From Lateolabrax maculatus (lineage: Eukaryota; Chordata; Actinopteri; Acropomatiformes; Lateolabracidae): a stretch of DNA of 64,000 nucleotides. Below, one piece after another: positions 1 to 14,300 of the stretch. Below the pieces are notes generated by a model. That model made no database searches and was not told the DNA's origin. It worked only from the letters and a program-made list of their open reading frames with translations. The DNA is taken from positions 11,409,501 through 11,473,500 of the forward strand of contig CM062213.1 in the NCBI GenBank assembly GCA_031216445.1, in the 5' to 3' direction. A program made the position numbers and the translations under genes. How positions within the stretch are numbered: position 1 is the stretch's first letter; the number at the start of each line of letters is the position of its first letter.

Positions 1-189
1 TATTAGATATTAGTGCACGCCAGTCCTGATTTTGTTGGATGACTCTTATGTGTCAGTCTGTAACTTTTAAAGCCACTCTTCTCCTGGCATCAAACATGAC
101 CACTGTTTGTTTAAAATCAAGCATTGCTAAATTGCCAGTAGTCTCAGTTTAAGTTTAATTTTACATTAACAATGTGGTTTACATTTAAG

Positions 190-1886
190 GTGGAAACAAG
201 CACACCATCTAGTGGGTTAAAACAAGATGAACAATCCCATGGGAACCATAAAAATGGCCAAGACACGAGCAGGGAGAGAAAAGGTAACATGATCCTCTAT
301 TTACACATTTACCACTCAGGCTTTAAAAGGTTCCACTTTAACAATACACGTATTATTATAACCTGCTTTGACATTTGATGCTTGTGTACAATGTAGAGGT
401 GTGTGGCTTCTGTCGGAAGCCCGTGGCTCTTTCTGAACCTGCAATAGAGGCCTTAAACAGGACGTACCATGACGGGTGCTTCCAGTGTAGATCTTGTCAC
501 ATTCCCCTGGCTGGTAAACAGTACTACAACAAGGCGGGAATCCCACTCTGTGAAGACTGCTACCAGGTAGATCAAACTCAATAAAGCCTCCACTACAGGA
601 TGTTATTAAAGCAGCAGATACAAATGCAAATCTATGTAAAGGGACATCCCATTTACTTGAAATCATGTATGCTTTACATTAATATAACAGTTTCCCTTCC
701 AGGTATCCACTGGTTTCCCTTACTTTTACTGCAGCATGGAAATCAACTTGCACAGACCTTGAAACTTGCTTGAAATCCGTCTATCACAGTTAACATTGTG
801 TCTCCTGTTTTTAGTGTCAACGCTATGTTATTGTTGCATGGTGTAGTTGCACCTGGAGATTGAACAGTAAGGTAAAAATAAAAGTAGTGATGATGTTCAT
901 TACCTATCTCAACCAAGTTTCAGGTGTCTGCAAGTTTTTTTTTTTTTTTTGGCAAAAATGAATAGAAGTCAATGGCTGCTTAGGAAGTAGGAAAGACACA
1001 ATTCAAAAACATAAAAATGATGCTATGTTTTGGTAGAATGACCAGCAATCATACATGGGGTATAATGGTTTGTTGTACATGGGTAAAACAGTGTATTGAC
1101 TTTTAATACAGAAATGTCTCACCACTAACCATGTGTTTCTGTCTTTTAGGCCAGTCTGGAACTTTGCTGGGCATGTGGGGAGGTTATCACAGATCATGTG
1201 ATCCGTGCACTGGAACGAGCATACCATCTATCCTGTTTTACTTGTGCAACATGTAAACAGCAAATTGGAGAGCAAGCTTTTGCTCAGGGAGAAGTTGGAG
1301 AGGTTTATTGCCTCCAGGACTATTACAGGTATGAGAGTTAAAAATGATGTTGATCATAGCAAGAAAAATCCTTTACACAATCCACCAAAGAGGTTTTGTG
1401 TAAAAGGCTTGAGACAGAAAACTGATTTCAATTTCATTTTTATAGTACTATTAAATGTCATGACTGTGTTTCTCAAAGGTCCTATACAAATAAAGCTGCC
1501 TTGCCTTGTCTAATATTTTCTTTCCTTTAAAATGTCCACAAAGAAAATATGCTCCAAAGTGTAACGCCTGCAACCAGCTGATCATTCCAAAAGAAGATGG
1601 TACTGACAGCTATAATGTTGAATGTCTGGGACGCTCCTACCACGAGAACTGCTACAGATGTGAGGTAGGCGTTCTGCGGGCAAACAGTGAACTGTAGGGT
1701 TACACTGACAAGTCTGCAATCACACAGACACACATTAATCTTCACCAGTCAATAAGTCTTTCATATTGTCTGCAGATCTGCGTCATCCAGCTCTCTCCTG
1801 AACCAAATGAGCACGGCTGCTATCCTTTGGACGGGAAGATGCTTTGCAAATCTTGCCATCTGAGCCTGGTCTCCGGCCAGCACTAA
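190..1886 (+). CDS. FBLIM1: Filamin-binding LIM protein 1 (migfilin), C-terminal part
   Basis: This is the 3' part of a LIM-domain adaptor that links filamin and kindlin/Mig-2 at cell-matrix adhesions. The exons read are 190-283, 397-566, 1150-1328, 1544-1664 and 1776-1886 (TAA). All introns are GT-AG and the phases join; the 283/397 junction rebuilds a Glu codon. The first exon is a polar linker. It is followed by three LIM double zinc fingers: one starts at CGFCRKPV, a second at CWACGEVI, and a third at CNACNQLI. The third runs across two exons and ends SLVSGQH-stop. The order of three LIMs at the extreme C-terminus fits migfilin better than zyxin or LPP, which have longer tails. The neighbouring SPEN on the same strand repeats the human 1p36 order. 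The filamin-binding N-terminus and the start codon lie upstream of the window, so the entry is partial by position and shows no break. Confidence 0.9.
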
Positions 1887-3300
1887 CACTGGCCCTATAG
1901 CCCGGGATAAACTGCAACTGAGGGAAAAGTGCCACGAGTCCAGGTTCAAAGAGTCTGGAGACTTTGCATGTGCATTCAAGACTCAAGGCATACACGTGTC
2001 GCACATCTTTTTCCAATAGAACAATAATGAAATATGGCTATTTTTTACAATATATCATGCTTTCTGAAGATCCTGCTATTCTTCTTTTATACTTGATAAT
2101 TTTGCACTCAATAAACTCTACAAAATGCACCAAATATATTTATGCAACAGAACATACTTTTGTAAATCTCAATCCATATACTGTCTTTCAATCACATTAA
2201 CCCTTTATATAAAAAGAAAATCTATATAAAAAAGTTTATATAAAAGTAAACTAATATATTTTATCTTGAGGCAGGCTCCAACATACATACCATTTGTTAA
2301 ATTACACATACAGGTAAAGGAAATAACCGTCAGGCAGCCAATTCAACTCAGCAGCTAAATTGCAAAGACAAATGTGCCCTGCTCTCTCACTGAACCCCTA
2401 CAGCAAGTGTAAAAATTGGTAAGCACCAATATTGAATACAGGCATTAGAGCTCTTATCAAATGATGTGTAACAGTGCACAGTAACACATCCTAGCGTACT
2501 CACGATGGACCAAACTTGAAGGTGTGTTTAATGTGAATACATCCACATTTTTAACACATAAAGATCTTCACTGGACCACGTTATGTTGTCTTTTGCCTCA
2601 ACAATTGAACTATTCACATTGATTTGACATTACAATATTAAAGTCTCTTTCATATCCCAGCTGAATTATTTGTTTATTTATGTTCCGTATGTCTTAATGA
2701 CATGTCTGTGGAATCATATTTCTGTTTATCACAAACTTTTATTAAAACATTTTCTGTAAAAAAAAGCAATTTTGTCATACACATTTTTATTTACCATACA
2801 GTTTTTTTTCTTTCTTTCCTTATATTAGGTTGATATTGCCCTGATGGTTTGCTTGCATGTCATCTTTTGTGTCTGGTCTTTAAAGTGAGACTGTTTTTTT
2901 TTTTAAAAAAAAAAAAGTTTAAATCATACCAAATAAAACAATTTTTTTCATTCAATACACCCAGAGTGTTATCTACCACAGCCATACCTTGTCTGGTACA
3001 ACCACTTGCTTATGGTGAATAACATAAGCTAGTGTTATTAAAGTTGGTTGGATATTTATGTGTAACTTACATTGATAAATCAGTCTGCTGACTTTATGCA
3101 CACCTAGTTCCCGCTTGCATGCACAAACAATACTATTTCGAAAAACACTGACTGCGGTTGCAGTAATCGCTTTATAATGAGTGACTGTGGGTTTTAAACT
3201 ACTTCTCAATTTATATATTTAACCTTAAAGGACTAGTTCAACTTTTTATTTAAAAAAAAAACAACAACAGTTAAGCATTTTTCAAACACTATCCCGTTAA
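1887..3300 (+). other. FBLIM1 3' UTR and FBLIM1-SPEN spacer
   Basis: No coding frame is supported here. The first part is the FBLIM1 3' UTR. The sequence is AT-rich with T and A homopolymers near 2891-2918. A stretch at about 3226-3245 resembles the end of a short dispersed fish repeat (compare 35799), but it is too short to call. Confidence 0.6.
2110..2115 (+). terminator. Candidate FBLIM1 polyadenylation signal (proximal)
   Basis: A canonical AATAAA lies 224 nt after the FBLIM1 stop codon. A second AATAAA at 2932-2937 could serve a long 3' UTR isoform. Which one is used cannot be seen from sequence. Confidence 0.5.
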
Positions 3301-3641
3301 AAGATGATGGGATCTCCTTTTGTTCTGCCGAAATCGATCCCAATCGATAACCCCGATCGCCTCGCAGACGACACCGCTCCCGGGCCCGCGCGCTCACTCT
3401 TGTGCATGTCCGCGGGGCCGCGCAGCTCGCTCCCAGAAACCACCGGGAGCGAGGGCGAGGCGCGTTCCCGTGCAGGGGCTCGAGGACGCAGCAGCTAAAG
3501 CTAAACGGACAGCAGGCCACCGGGCCCAGATTATTCACGGAATCCACCGTCGTTCATTTTGTTCAGGCGGACCTCCGACCGGCGGGGATTAGAAAGCGTG
3601 CGGGATCATATGTGTGTGAAGGGGGGGAAGAAAAGCGCAAG
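3300..3641 (+). promoter_or_regulatory. SPEN CpG-rich promoter and 5' UTR
   Basis: Base composition switches abruptly from AT-rich to CpG-rich at about 3330 and stays so through the SPEN start, as in a CpG-island promoter. The SPEN ATG at 3642 has a good Kozak context (A at -3, G at +4). An upstream ATG at 3610 is in a different frame, has a weak context, and opens a frame that overlaps the SPEN start. Confidence 0.6.
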
Positions 3642-4127
3642 ATGGTTCGGGAAACCAGACACCTCTGGGTGGGAAATTTACCCGAACACGTTCGCGAGGA
3701 GAAAATTGTGGAGCATTTTAAACGGTGAGTTACGCAAGAGGAGCCGAGGCAGCGCGCCGCCGTTAGCTGGGCAGTCCGCGACCGGAGCTAACGCGGCTAA
3801 CGGTAGCATTTTTTAACTTTTTAACAAGTCAGCGGGGCCCTTCCTGGTTTTCCACCCGTGCCGCGGTGCACTACGGCGACACTCGTTGAGCCGACGTGTC
3901 GGGGACGGGGCCACTGGCGCGTAAATGTTTTTACGGTTTTAAAAATATACGGCCAACTTTTGCCAGTGGCAGGGTTCACGCAGCTAGGTCTGTTAGCCAC
4001 CGAGCTACCAACCAACCATTTTGTGGGAAGTCGAGACGTTTTCGTGATCGGCTGAAGCCAAACGGCAGCCAGCGGGTCCGATAACATTAATGTTAGACGG
4101 CTGGTGTTATTTCAGCCACGGGAAACG

Positions 4128-4159
<32 letters not shown>

Positions 4160-7100
4160 GTGATTATTTATCTGGTCAACAGTGTCGTTTGACAAATACG
4201 TAAATACCGATCAGATAATCAAAATGTAAGCAAGTTGCTGAGCTGCTTGACGTCGGTGGCCATCACTGCACTTAAAGACAGACTTAAAGAATCACTGTTG
4301 CTCTCTGATTTGGTCAGTTTGCCAGTAAAGTGCAATGCAGGTTTTGCTCTCCCTAGTAACCAGGCGGCTGAATTTAAGGAGAGCAAACAGCATAAAGTTG
4401 TACGCCTTCCCGTGCTCGCAGAAGTGATTTGGAGCCATGTAACGTTATGTCTTTGTGAGTTGCTACTTGTGTGAAGGCCACTCGATTAACGTGTCTTCAA
4501 CCAAACAATCGTTACATCCACTCACAGTTAATGCGAGCTGTTGCGGTACCTCACTACTGGTGGTCTTGTGACCGCTGTGTGTTTGAGGATATGCTTTTTA
4601 TAGTTGTTTAACACTGACATTTGACATGTGTTAGGTCCTAGAGGGATGTTTGACCAACATTAGTACTTTGAAGTTGTTTAGAAACCTCAACACCCCCAAC
4701 AACACTTGTGACACCAAGCGTAATCATCCAGCATATAATAATTTTTATATTTAAAACACTAAGTCAAATTAATTCCTATCTGGTGACAAAAAAGGAAATA
4801 TTAGTGGAAACTTGCTTTGGTTAATAATTGGAGTCAAATCTTTGCCTTTATTATCAGTGCCTCCAATGCTCTCTGTTTACCAGACTGGCATACAGAGAAA
4901 CAGCTGCACTTACCCTATTGTTAGCTGGTGTATATGTAATTTCCTCTTTGTTTTCATTGTGATTCCCTCTCAGGTATGGGCGTGTGGAAAGTGTTAAAGT
5001 GCTGCGGAAGCGAGGGTCAGAGGGTGGTGTTGCAGCCTTTGTGGATTTTGTGGATATCAAAAGTGCGCAGAAGGCTCACAATGCTGTCAACAAGATGGGA
5101 GACAGGGACCTTCGGACTGACTACAATGAACCTGGGTCAGTCCCTAGTGCTGTTCGGGGCCTTGAAGACAGCTCCCCCTCGAGCAGTCGAGACGTTACAG
5201 GATTCTCTAGGGGAACAGTTGGTCCAGTGTTTGGCCCACCTGTGTCCCTTCACACCAGAGAGGGACGTTATGAACGGAGAATAGATGGGTAAGTGGACAC
5301 GGCCTCCCCTTAAAATCCAGGGGAATTTAGGTATTGGATAGGTGTAAAACCTGAACACATAGTGGGGTTATTCGTGAGGGATACATGCCTCAAGGGGGTT
5401 ACACAAAGGTAATTAGGGATCGTTCCACTTTTCATCATAATTGACTCGCCTTTCCCATGGGATCTAAGTAAATTAACTACACATTATCATTTGGTAAGGT
5501 AACTATAATTCGAGGTTTGACATCTGGTTTGGATGTTACATCTGTGAGGAATATCCTGGTGAGTTTTGGATTTATTACATTTTGTGGGAAACTACCGTGG
5601 GGAGCTTTTGGATATTTCGAAAACATTTTTCTCCTAAAAATGGGATCTAACCTTGATTTTTACTTGGACTCGCTTGAAACTGGAGGTAAATCCCTATTAT
5701 GAAGGATATACTTTTCTTTGAAGAATCTATTCAGGTTATATATCTATTATTTCAAGGATCTCCCATCTGGGGTTGTCCAAAAACCTTTTCCTCTTAGCAA
5801 CAGCTGATGGTTGGACTACTTTTACCATTTTTTGCATCTATGGATATGGCCTGTTCTGGATTAAAGTTTTGAACAAGTGGATGGAAGAACTTGACATCAC
5901 AAGAAAGACCGATTTAGTACATATCACCTAGGCTTATTTTAGGATGAGATTAACTATATATAATAACCACTTTTTGTCCCAAACATGGAAGCTATACCAA
6001 GAAGACTTTGCAAGAAGGATCCAAACAACCAACCAGGAAAGTTTGTGGAGCTATTCTTATTTTGGATCGATGGCCATGAAGACACAAGAAGACCGCATAG
6101 TTGGGATGTACCCTCCTGGATGTACGCAATACAGATAGCCCACATTGGATGTACTGATGTGGACCCTAGTATGGATAGGTGTAGCTGCTCATTTGGATTA
6201 CTCGAGTGTGGATGTAGCTGTGTAAGGCCTCCAGTGAGGAGAAGAGCACTCCAAGTATGTTACAGAGAGCTGAAGAGAACTTTTTCGCAGTAACTTGAAA
6301 TGTTACTACAAAAATATGAAGTCTTCCAGTACGTACATCCGATGAGATCCATGGATTGTGGAATTATGTTGTGCCTATGAGCCCATGAGGATTTTATGTG
6401 CTGTGATCATAGTGTCTGCGAGTCTCCAAGCTTGTGTTGATGTTAAACTACTTGACATAGACCAGAGGAATACGTTTTGACCTTATTTGTTTTTATGTAA
6501 AGCTTAACTTTGGAACATACTACTTCCTCATACCACAAGACAAGACCGGTCCACTTGGATGTATTTTCTATTCGGGCACCAACTTACTGTATAGTCCACC
6601 TGGAATGCGCTGAATTACCCTGAAGTTCATCATCTTTTTTTAAAAATCCATATTTGTTTATTAAGGTCTTAAGTTCCTATAGTTTTTTTTTTTTTTTTTA
6701 ATCACATGTCCTGAAATCCATAAAGAGGTCCATTTCTGTGATTGTTTTGTTTTTCCCTTTTTTCCATCCAGTGAAGAGAATTAAGTAGCCTAACTGTGGA
6801 TTATACATCAACAATCTACTGGCCTGGTTCTCCACAGTATTTGAAGATAACGTGCAGTGCGATTCAAGAGAACCGTTTTTGCCTAATTAGATCAATTGAT
6901 TTTTCCCCTTGGTTTTTCATTCGGGCTCTCACATTCTGACCACCTAGATTTTATTTGGATTAGTTTCGGTAACTTCTTTTCCAAAAGGTTGGTATTGCTC
7001 TGCCCTCTGCATATTTTCTTTGTCTAACCTTCCTTAGTGCTTTGTCTAATATTAGGTTTTGCACTGCTTTTAGGGAAAATATTAATTTAAGAGGAAAAAT

Positions 7101-10100
7101 ATATATATTTTATAAAATTAATGTGTGTATACATACGTACGTACATACATACATGTGTACACGCACACACTTTTTACTTTATACACTCACCTTCTATATA
7201 AGTGCCTCTCTTTTCCAGCATTACATATTTACTACGAAGTATTGTTTTTACATTAGATACATTGATCTAAACTCTGCATGGCATTTAAAATTTCAGTACC
7301 ACGGAGAATTGTGCAGTTGAATATTCAAGAGAAATGTTTCATTTTTATATTTTCTTTTTCTTACCAGCAATAGTTCATGAACAGTCAGCCTCTGAAATCA
7401 GCTCCCCTGGACACCCAGAGGAGCCAAAAGTGCTCAATGTTTTTGCAAATGAAAATCATTGAAAGAGACGGAACAGCATTTCAACATTGCTGAATAATGT
7501 GAATGAAACAAAGAAGGTGGTAGTGACTTTCCATAGTCTGGGGTGGCTTTGTTTCATGTGACTGTTTATGAATTTACAGTATAGAAAATTGTGCTTGTAA
7601 GTAGCCTTGTTTCTCTCAGAAAATTAAAGGTCATTTTTTGACAGTTTAGAGATTGGAGCAGCACCACAGAGGTCGTCCATGTTAGTATTTACAGACAGTG
7701 CCAGCATTTCATAGGATCTTTTATGACACGTATTGTAGAGTCAAATTATTCAGCTTATTTGTCTAGTTGAACAGGTGTTTTTTTTTTATAATCATTGTTA
7801 AAAAGCTTCTCTTGTGCCTAAAACTTTGTAAACTCCCAAATGTCAAATGTGAAAATATGCAACTTTTGTTGTGAAACTTATTGCCTAAAAGTAAAAAATC
7901 AGTTATTTAACAAACGTTAGTCAGCACTTCTTTCTTCTTAGTTGACAAACTGGAACCCCATAGAAGAGACCAGTGTTTGTCAATTTGTGATTTGTTAACT
8001 TCAAAAACAGAGACAGACTAATGAAGTTTGCCAAGGATCTTTACAGAATACAAAATACTGGCACTGCTCTTTAAACCAATATTAAGCTACTTGAATTGAC
8101 CCCACATCTTATCTGGCCTGTTCTCAGCTGTGTCTTTGCTGTACTGGCACATTTTGATTGTCACTTAACAGAAAATAGTTTTTTGCCTTTTTTTGTTTGG
8201 AATCACTAACTCTTTTCCCCTCTCCACCCTGTTCTTATTTCACAGTAGCTCAGAAAGCCGTGAACGTGCATATGATCACAGCCCATATGGACACCATGAG
8301 CGCAGTGGAACTTTCGACAGACAGCGTCACTACAACGCTGATTATTACCGAGATCGTTCTATGTTTGCTGCTGCTGGCCCAGGGAGCAGTGCTATTAGTG
8401 GGAGCTTTGAGGCATCAGACCCACATTTTGACTCTAGAATTCGAGACCCCTTCACTCTTACCAATTCTACAAGACGTGACCTATACAGAGATGACAGAGG
8501 ACGACGTGTTGATAGAACCTACCATCACCGTCGGAGCCGATCATCTCATTCCTCACAGTCCAGGCACCCTTCCCCACAACGGACCACGGGACAAACCCCC
8601 AAAACTCCTCATTCCCCTAAAAGAGCTCCTTTGTCCCCTGGGAGAGGCCCACGATCTCGATCCCACAGCAGATCTTCGAGCTCTGATTCGGTCAGCAGCA
8701 CCAGCAGCACGGGCAGCGGCAGGTTTGACATTTTATTTCTGATTTTAAGGCTTCATGTGTCCTGGGTTTGCTGACTGGATTAATACATCTTGTCAGTGAA
8801 CAAGTTTATCATGTGGTATTACCAAATATTTCGTTGACTTAGACTGTCAAGTGTCTGATCATTGCTTTCGGATTTGTTTGTGTGTGACCTCAGCGATTCG
8901 AACAGCAGCTCAAGTGATGGATCTCGGGCGCGCTCTGTTCAGTCCTCAGCTACACACGCACCTCCTCAGTCTTCTATGGGACTTGACTCAGATGAGCCAC
9001 GCAGAAGTTTTGGAATTAAAGTGCAAAACCTTCCAGTACGCTCCACAGGTGAGTTTACATGGCTTACAAGTCAGCCACTAAAAGAGTAAAATTGCTTTTT
9101 ACTTAACTGGGATACAGTGTGGAAATTAGTGCTTATAGCAAGATATAGATAAAACTTCAAATCAAAATTAAGTAGCACAAGTGGATTGTATGTTTACATT
9201 GGGAGTACACAAAGTTTATTCTATTATAATGAAATTAACTTTGTGTTATGGACTTTAATGCTTGACAGAGGGAATTGTTTATCTGAAATTGATGATAGAT
9301 GTTAATAACCTGGACTACAGTTTTAATTTTTTTTTTAATGCAGATTATAAACGGCAACAATCTCAATCATTTGTCGTTGATAGCCATTTGTATGTAGTTC
9401 TTATGGCTAGTAAACTAAATTGTACTTGTCATGAATATTTATACCAACTAAAGTAGCTCATAGACACACTATTAGAAACTAATTTTCCTACTCTTTTTCA
9501 ATCATATTTCATGCTTGGAATTAGGTAATATATAAAATATGCAATAAAGAGGAAAAATGTGAAATAAAATTTTAATTCATCATTTAAAATCAATCAATGA
9601 ATCATTCACTTATATTTTTTGTCTTAAACTTAATTTGGTCTTATTTGTTGCTTCATTATAGTCACACAAATATTTACTGTTATTAATGCTTGGTTGCCAT
9701 TCATTTTGGATGTGATCCTACTGGTATAGGTCACTCTGCTTCTAATATTTCCACAGATGCACTCTTGCCAGTTTACTCTAATTATAGCAAAGGTTCACAG
9801 ACCACAATCTTATATGCTGTAGACTTGGTCATTATTAGGATTTTTAATTTTTTGGAAAAGTTGTTGTCAATACTCTCTTTGAAGATGGACATTAGATTGT
9901 AACCTTTTGTTTTACCCTCCACAGACACAAGTTTAAAAGATGGACTATTCCATGAATTCAAGAAACACGGAAAAGTGACCTCAGTGCAGATCCATGGAGC
10001 ATCAGAAGACCGCTATGGTTTGGTGTTCTTTAGACAGCAAGAGGATCAAGAGAAAGCCCTCACTGTCTCCAAAGGAAAGCTGTTCTTTGGCATGCTTATT

Positions 10101-11326
10101 GAAGTCACTGCCTGGAATGGTCCAGGTAAGTGACGACAAATATACAAAACAGTATAGTGATGAATACTTCTGCCAACAAAGGAATTCAACAAACATTATT
10201 TCATAAACTGTATGTTTTTGTGCTTGTGTGGGAGAGTATGCGCTTAACATTTAGCAGCATGTCAGTAATATTAATGATAAACCTCTCCTTTCCCTTAGAA
10301 ACAGAGAGTGAAAATGAGTTCAGGCCCTTGGATGGACGGATAGATGAGTTCCATCCAAAGGCCACAAGGACACTGTTCATAGGCAACCTTGAGAAGACCA
10401 CCAGTTATCAACAACTCCTTGACATCTTTCAACGCTTTGGAGAAATTGTGGTATGCTACCATTCAAATGTGTAGTGTAAATTGGTATACTTTAAATTTGA
10501 TAAGGGTCTCTAATTGTTTTGGCTTTTCTCCTCAAGGACATTGACATCAAGAAAGTAAATGGAGTTCCCCAGTATGCCTTTGTGCAGTATTCTGATATTG
10601 CCAGTGTCTGCAAGGCCATTAAGAAGATGGATGGAGAGTATCTGGGGAGTAACAGACTAAAGGTAGTGTTTTTACAGTAAACAATAGTAACATTTATGGT
10701 GTGTGTAGGTTTTCAATCTGATGTGTTCTGTGTATATGATATTCATTTTGTTCTGTTTCTCCTTGAAGCTTGGGTTTGGGAAGAGTATGCCCACTACGTG
10801 TGTTTGGCTAGATGGCTTGGCAACCAGTATTACAGAGCAATACCTCACACGGCATTTCTGCCGCTATGGACATGTGGTTAAGGTAAGGTTTTATATTTTC
10901 TCTAGCTAAAGATTTGCCACTTATAATTATTTTAATGCTGTGAAGTTTTCAATGTATCTTTTTGTCCTTTTTTAGGTTGTGTTTGATAGATTGAAAGGCA
11001 TGGCCCTCATCTTGTACAACAACACAGACTTTGCTCAGGCAGCTGTAAGGGAGACCAAAGGATGGAAGATTGGTGGCAATAAAATCAAGGTAAACCATAA
11101 CATTGTTGGGAAGATGAGTGTAAGATATTTTTCATGTGTATATGTATTTGTGTTTTAACGACTTATTTATTTATGAAAGGTGGATTTTGCAAGTCAAGAG
11201 AGTCAGATGGCATTCTACCGATCTATGCAGGCATCTGGTCAAGATATTAGAGACTTCTATGAAATTCCTCCTGAACGAAGGTAAATTATCCATATTGTTA
11301 ATGCCATGTAATTGGTAATGTCCACA

Positions 11327-11357
<31 letters not shown>

Positions 11358-14300
11358 ATCTATATATATATATATATAAAATGTCACACATTTGTTAATT
11401 AAATCAAATTATGTGATTGCTATTTTGAACAGTTCTTTAAAATCAAATTAACCCAGATAAAACCTTTGATAATCTTAAAAATCACAGTTCCATTTCAAAA
11501 TATAAACACTTTTTTTTTAATCCCAAATTGACAGTGCAATTTTCGAAAATGATAGATTATTTCGGTTAACAGAATTCATTACTTTTCTCTTGTTCTCTCC
11601 ATACACTCTACAGAGAGGAACGCAGACCTCCATACCATGAATTCACAGCAGAAAGGGCTTACTATGAGAATATTAGAACCCCTGGCCTCTATCCAGAGGA
11701 TGCTCGAAGAGACTATGCTGCACGGAGCAGAGAACGTTTTCCTGAACTGGAACACTATCAGGGGGATCACTTTGACCCACGTTATCATGAAGACCCAAGA
11801 GACTACAGGGACTACAGAGACCCTTTTGAACAAGACATCCGGAAATACACATATATTCAAAGGGAGCGAGAGAGGGAGCGAGAACGTTTTGAGGCTGACC
11901 GCAGCAGGTGGAGCCCTTCCCATCCAAGGCGACCTATTACTCCTACAGTATCGCCTTCACCATCTGAGCGTGCTCCCAGAGACTCAGAACGACGGGTTTA
12001 CAGCCAGTCCTCTGAGCGAAGCGGTAGTGTGAGCTCAATGTCACCAACACACTTTGACAAATCTGAAAAGACCCTGCTGGAACATGCGTCAAAGAGTGAG
12101 AAAAGTGAGAAAAGTGAAAAGAGTGAAAAGAGTGAAAAAAGCGAGAAGAGCGAGAAGAGCGAGAAGAGCGAGAAAAGTGAGAAAAGTGATAAGAGTGAGA
12201 AGAGTGAGAAGAGCAATCAACCAGACCGTGTGGCAGGTGCTGAGAAAACCAAACGTGCAAAACGAAAAGAGAAAGGTGACAAAGACAAAGCTGAGAAAAT
12301 TAAATCAAGGAAAGCAAAGGGGCAATCCCCATCCAACCCACCTGAAACAGAGCTTGAGACTAGTTTTGATGGGTCTGGAAGGGGACCAGACCAACATGCT
12401 CATGATAGGCAGAAATGTAAGGGGGATAGTGACTCTGGAAATCAGTTGCCAACTGCTCATCATGATTCTGTAAAAAGTGAAAGATCTGAAGTAAGTAAAG
12501 GCGAGAATTCAGATTTGGAAGGAAAAAATCGTCTCAAGAAACATGTGAAGTCTGATATTGGAAATGATGGGAAAGATTCATCCGTGGATTCAGATCGCCT
12601 TGCTGCAAGAAAAAGGCGATTTGCTGATTCTGGTGGAAGGACTATTCGTCAGAAAAGAAGCAGGCATGAGGAGGAGGATGGCATTCCATCCTCTGACTTT
12701 GGTGCAAGTGCCACATATTTGAAAGAGACAGACACTGACAAACACAAAGATTCACAACGAAGAGATTCAAGACTCAAAACTGATAAAAGTGGCACTCTGA
12801 AGGATGGTCAAGAGGACCTTAGAGGACAAAGAGAGAAATCGGAGGGATCTTTGGACCCACTGGAATCAAAACGACATCCAGGGCACACTTCATCCAGAAG
12901 GTTTTCACTTGAGGGGATTACAGACCAGAGCATTCTAAGAGAACAAGAACCACATGCTGCTTTCAAATTTGGTACTCAGAATGTTGAAACTGACAAAAGT
13001 GCTAAGAACAAGGAAGACCATGTTGACATTGACCTCTCTCAGAGTTACCGCAAGCAAATGGAGCAAAATAGACGGTTGCACCAGCAGCAACAGCAGCGTG
13101 AGTCTGACAAATCTGACAAACCAGGAACTCCCCAAGGAAGTGAAACAGAGGACTTGGAACATCGCAGTCTTGTGCATGAAGTTGGTAAACCACCTGAAGA
13201 TGTCACAGATAATTTCCCGTCTCACAAACTAAAGAAACTAGACCAATTTGACACTGACTCAGGGATTAAGAGGGAGCGGGTCTACAGGAGCTTCAGACAA
13301 AAAAGTGAAGATCCTGACTGGAACAACACCTCCTCTCCAGGACATCAGCACTTCTCTCACCATACAGATGAGGACTTTGTGGATCCTTGTCCAAAAGAGT
13401 TATGCCGAAATGAGGAAAAAGTCCACCCAGATCTGGAGCTATTAGTCAAAAGGACACATAACACACAGGTAAACAAGCCAAACACTCCTTTACTTAGTGT
13501 GGAAGAAGAGCAACAAAAGCGATGGGAGAGCAGAGTTAATCAAGACTTGTTACCTGATCTGAATTTTTCTAGAAGTCTTAGTAAAAACATTCACAATCGC
13601 AAGCGTTTGGAATATGGTGTTTGGCATGACTTGGAGCCTGGTGAAGTACGATCCGACCCGGAGGAGGACAGAGAGCCCAAACCCCACTCTCCTGTGCCCT
13701 CAACATCGATGCCTTTTCCTGAGAGGCCAAGGGTTGACAGGTTTTCAGACCCCAAACTAGCACATCTTGAAAGGAACAAATTCTACTCCTTTGCACTTGA
13801 GCAGACTATCACACCTGATACAAAGGCTCTGCTTGAACGTGCAAAATCTCTCTCATCTTCCAGAGAAGATAACTGGTCATTTTTAGATTATGATTCCCAC
13901 TTTGCCAGTTTCCGCAACAGAAAGGATACTGAGAAGGTAGAATCAGCACCACGACCTACACCATCCTGGTACATGAAAAAGAAAAAGATTCGAAGTGGAT
14001 CTGAAGACAAACTTGATGAAAGGAAGGAGGAGCCTAAGCCGGAGGAACATGAACGCAGGGAACTATTTGCCTCCCGCTTCCTTCACAGCCCCGTCTTTGA
14101 GTTGGACTCTAGACGACTTCAACACTTGGAACGCAAACATGAAGAACCTGAGCATACACAAAATCAGCAACCTGGTCAGCAAGGCACTGTGGATGGTGAA
14201 CTTGACTCAGGGCCAGTTGTCCTTTTCCATAGTCGTTTTTTGGAACTCACACGACTACAACAACAGAAGAATAAAATCCAGCAGCAGCAAGAAAGAAAAG

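Noticed and set aside
5985..6293. Open frame of about 100 codons inside SPEN intron 2
   Set aside because: No recognisable domain, no good splice signals that join it to the SPEN frame, and a composition like the surrounding intron.
9262..9456. Open frame of 64 codons in SPEN intron 4
   Set aside because: Lysine- and asparagine-rich translation of AT-rich intron. The SPEN exons on either side join in frame without it.
11943..12260. Minus-strand frame rich in Ser/Phe/His (repeating SLF units)
   Set aside because: It is the reverse complement of the coding SEK repeat and has no independent support.
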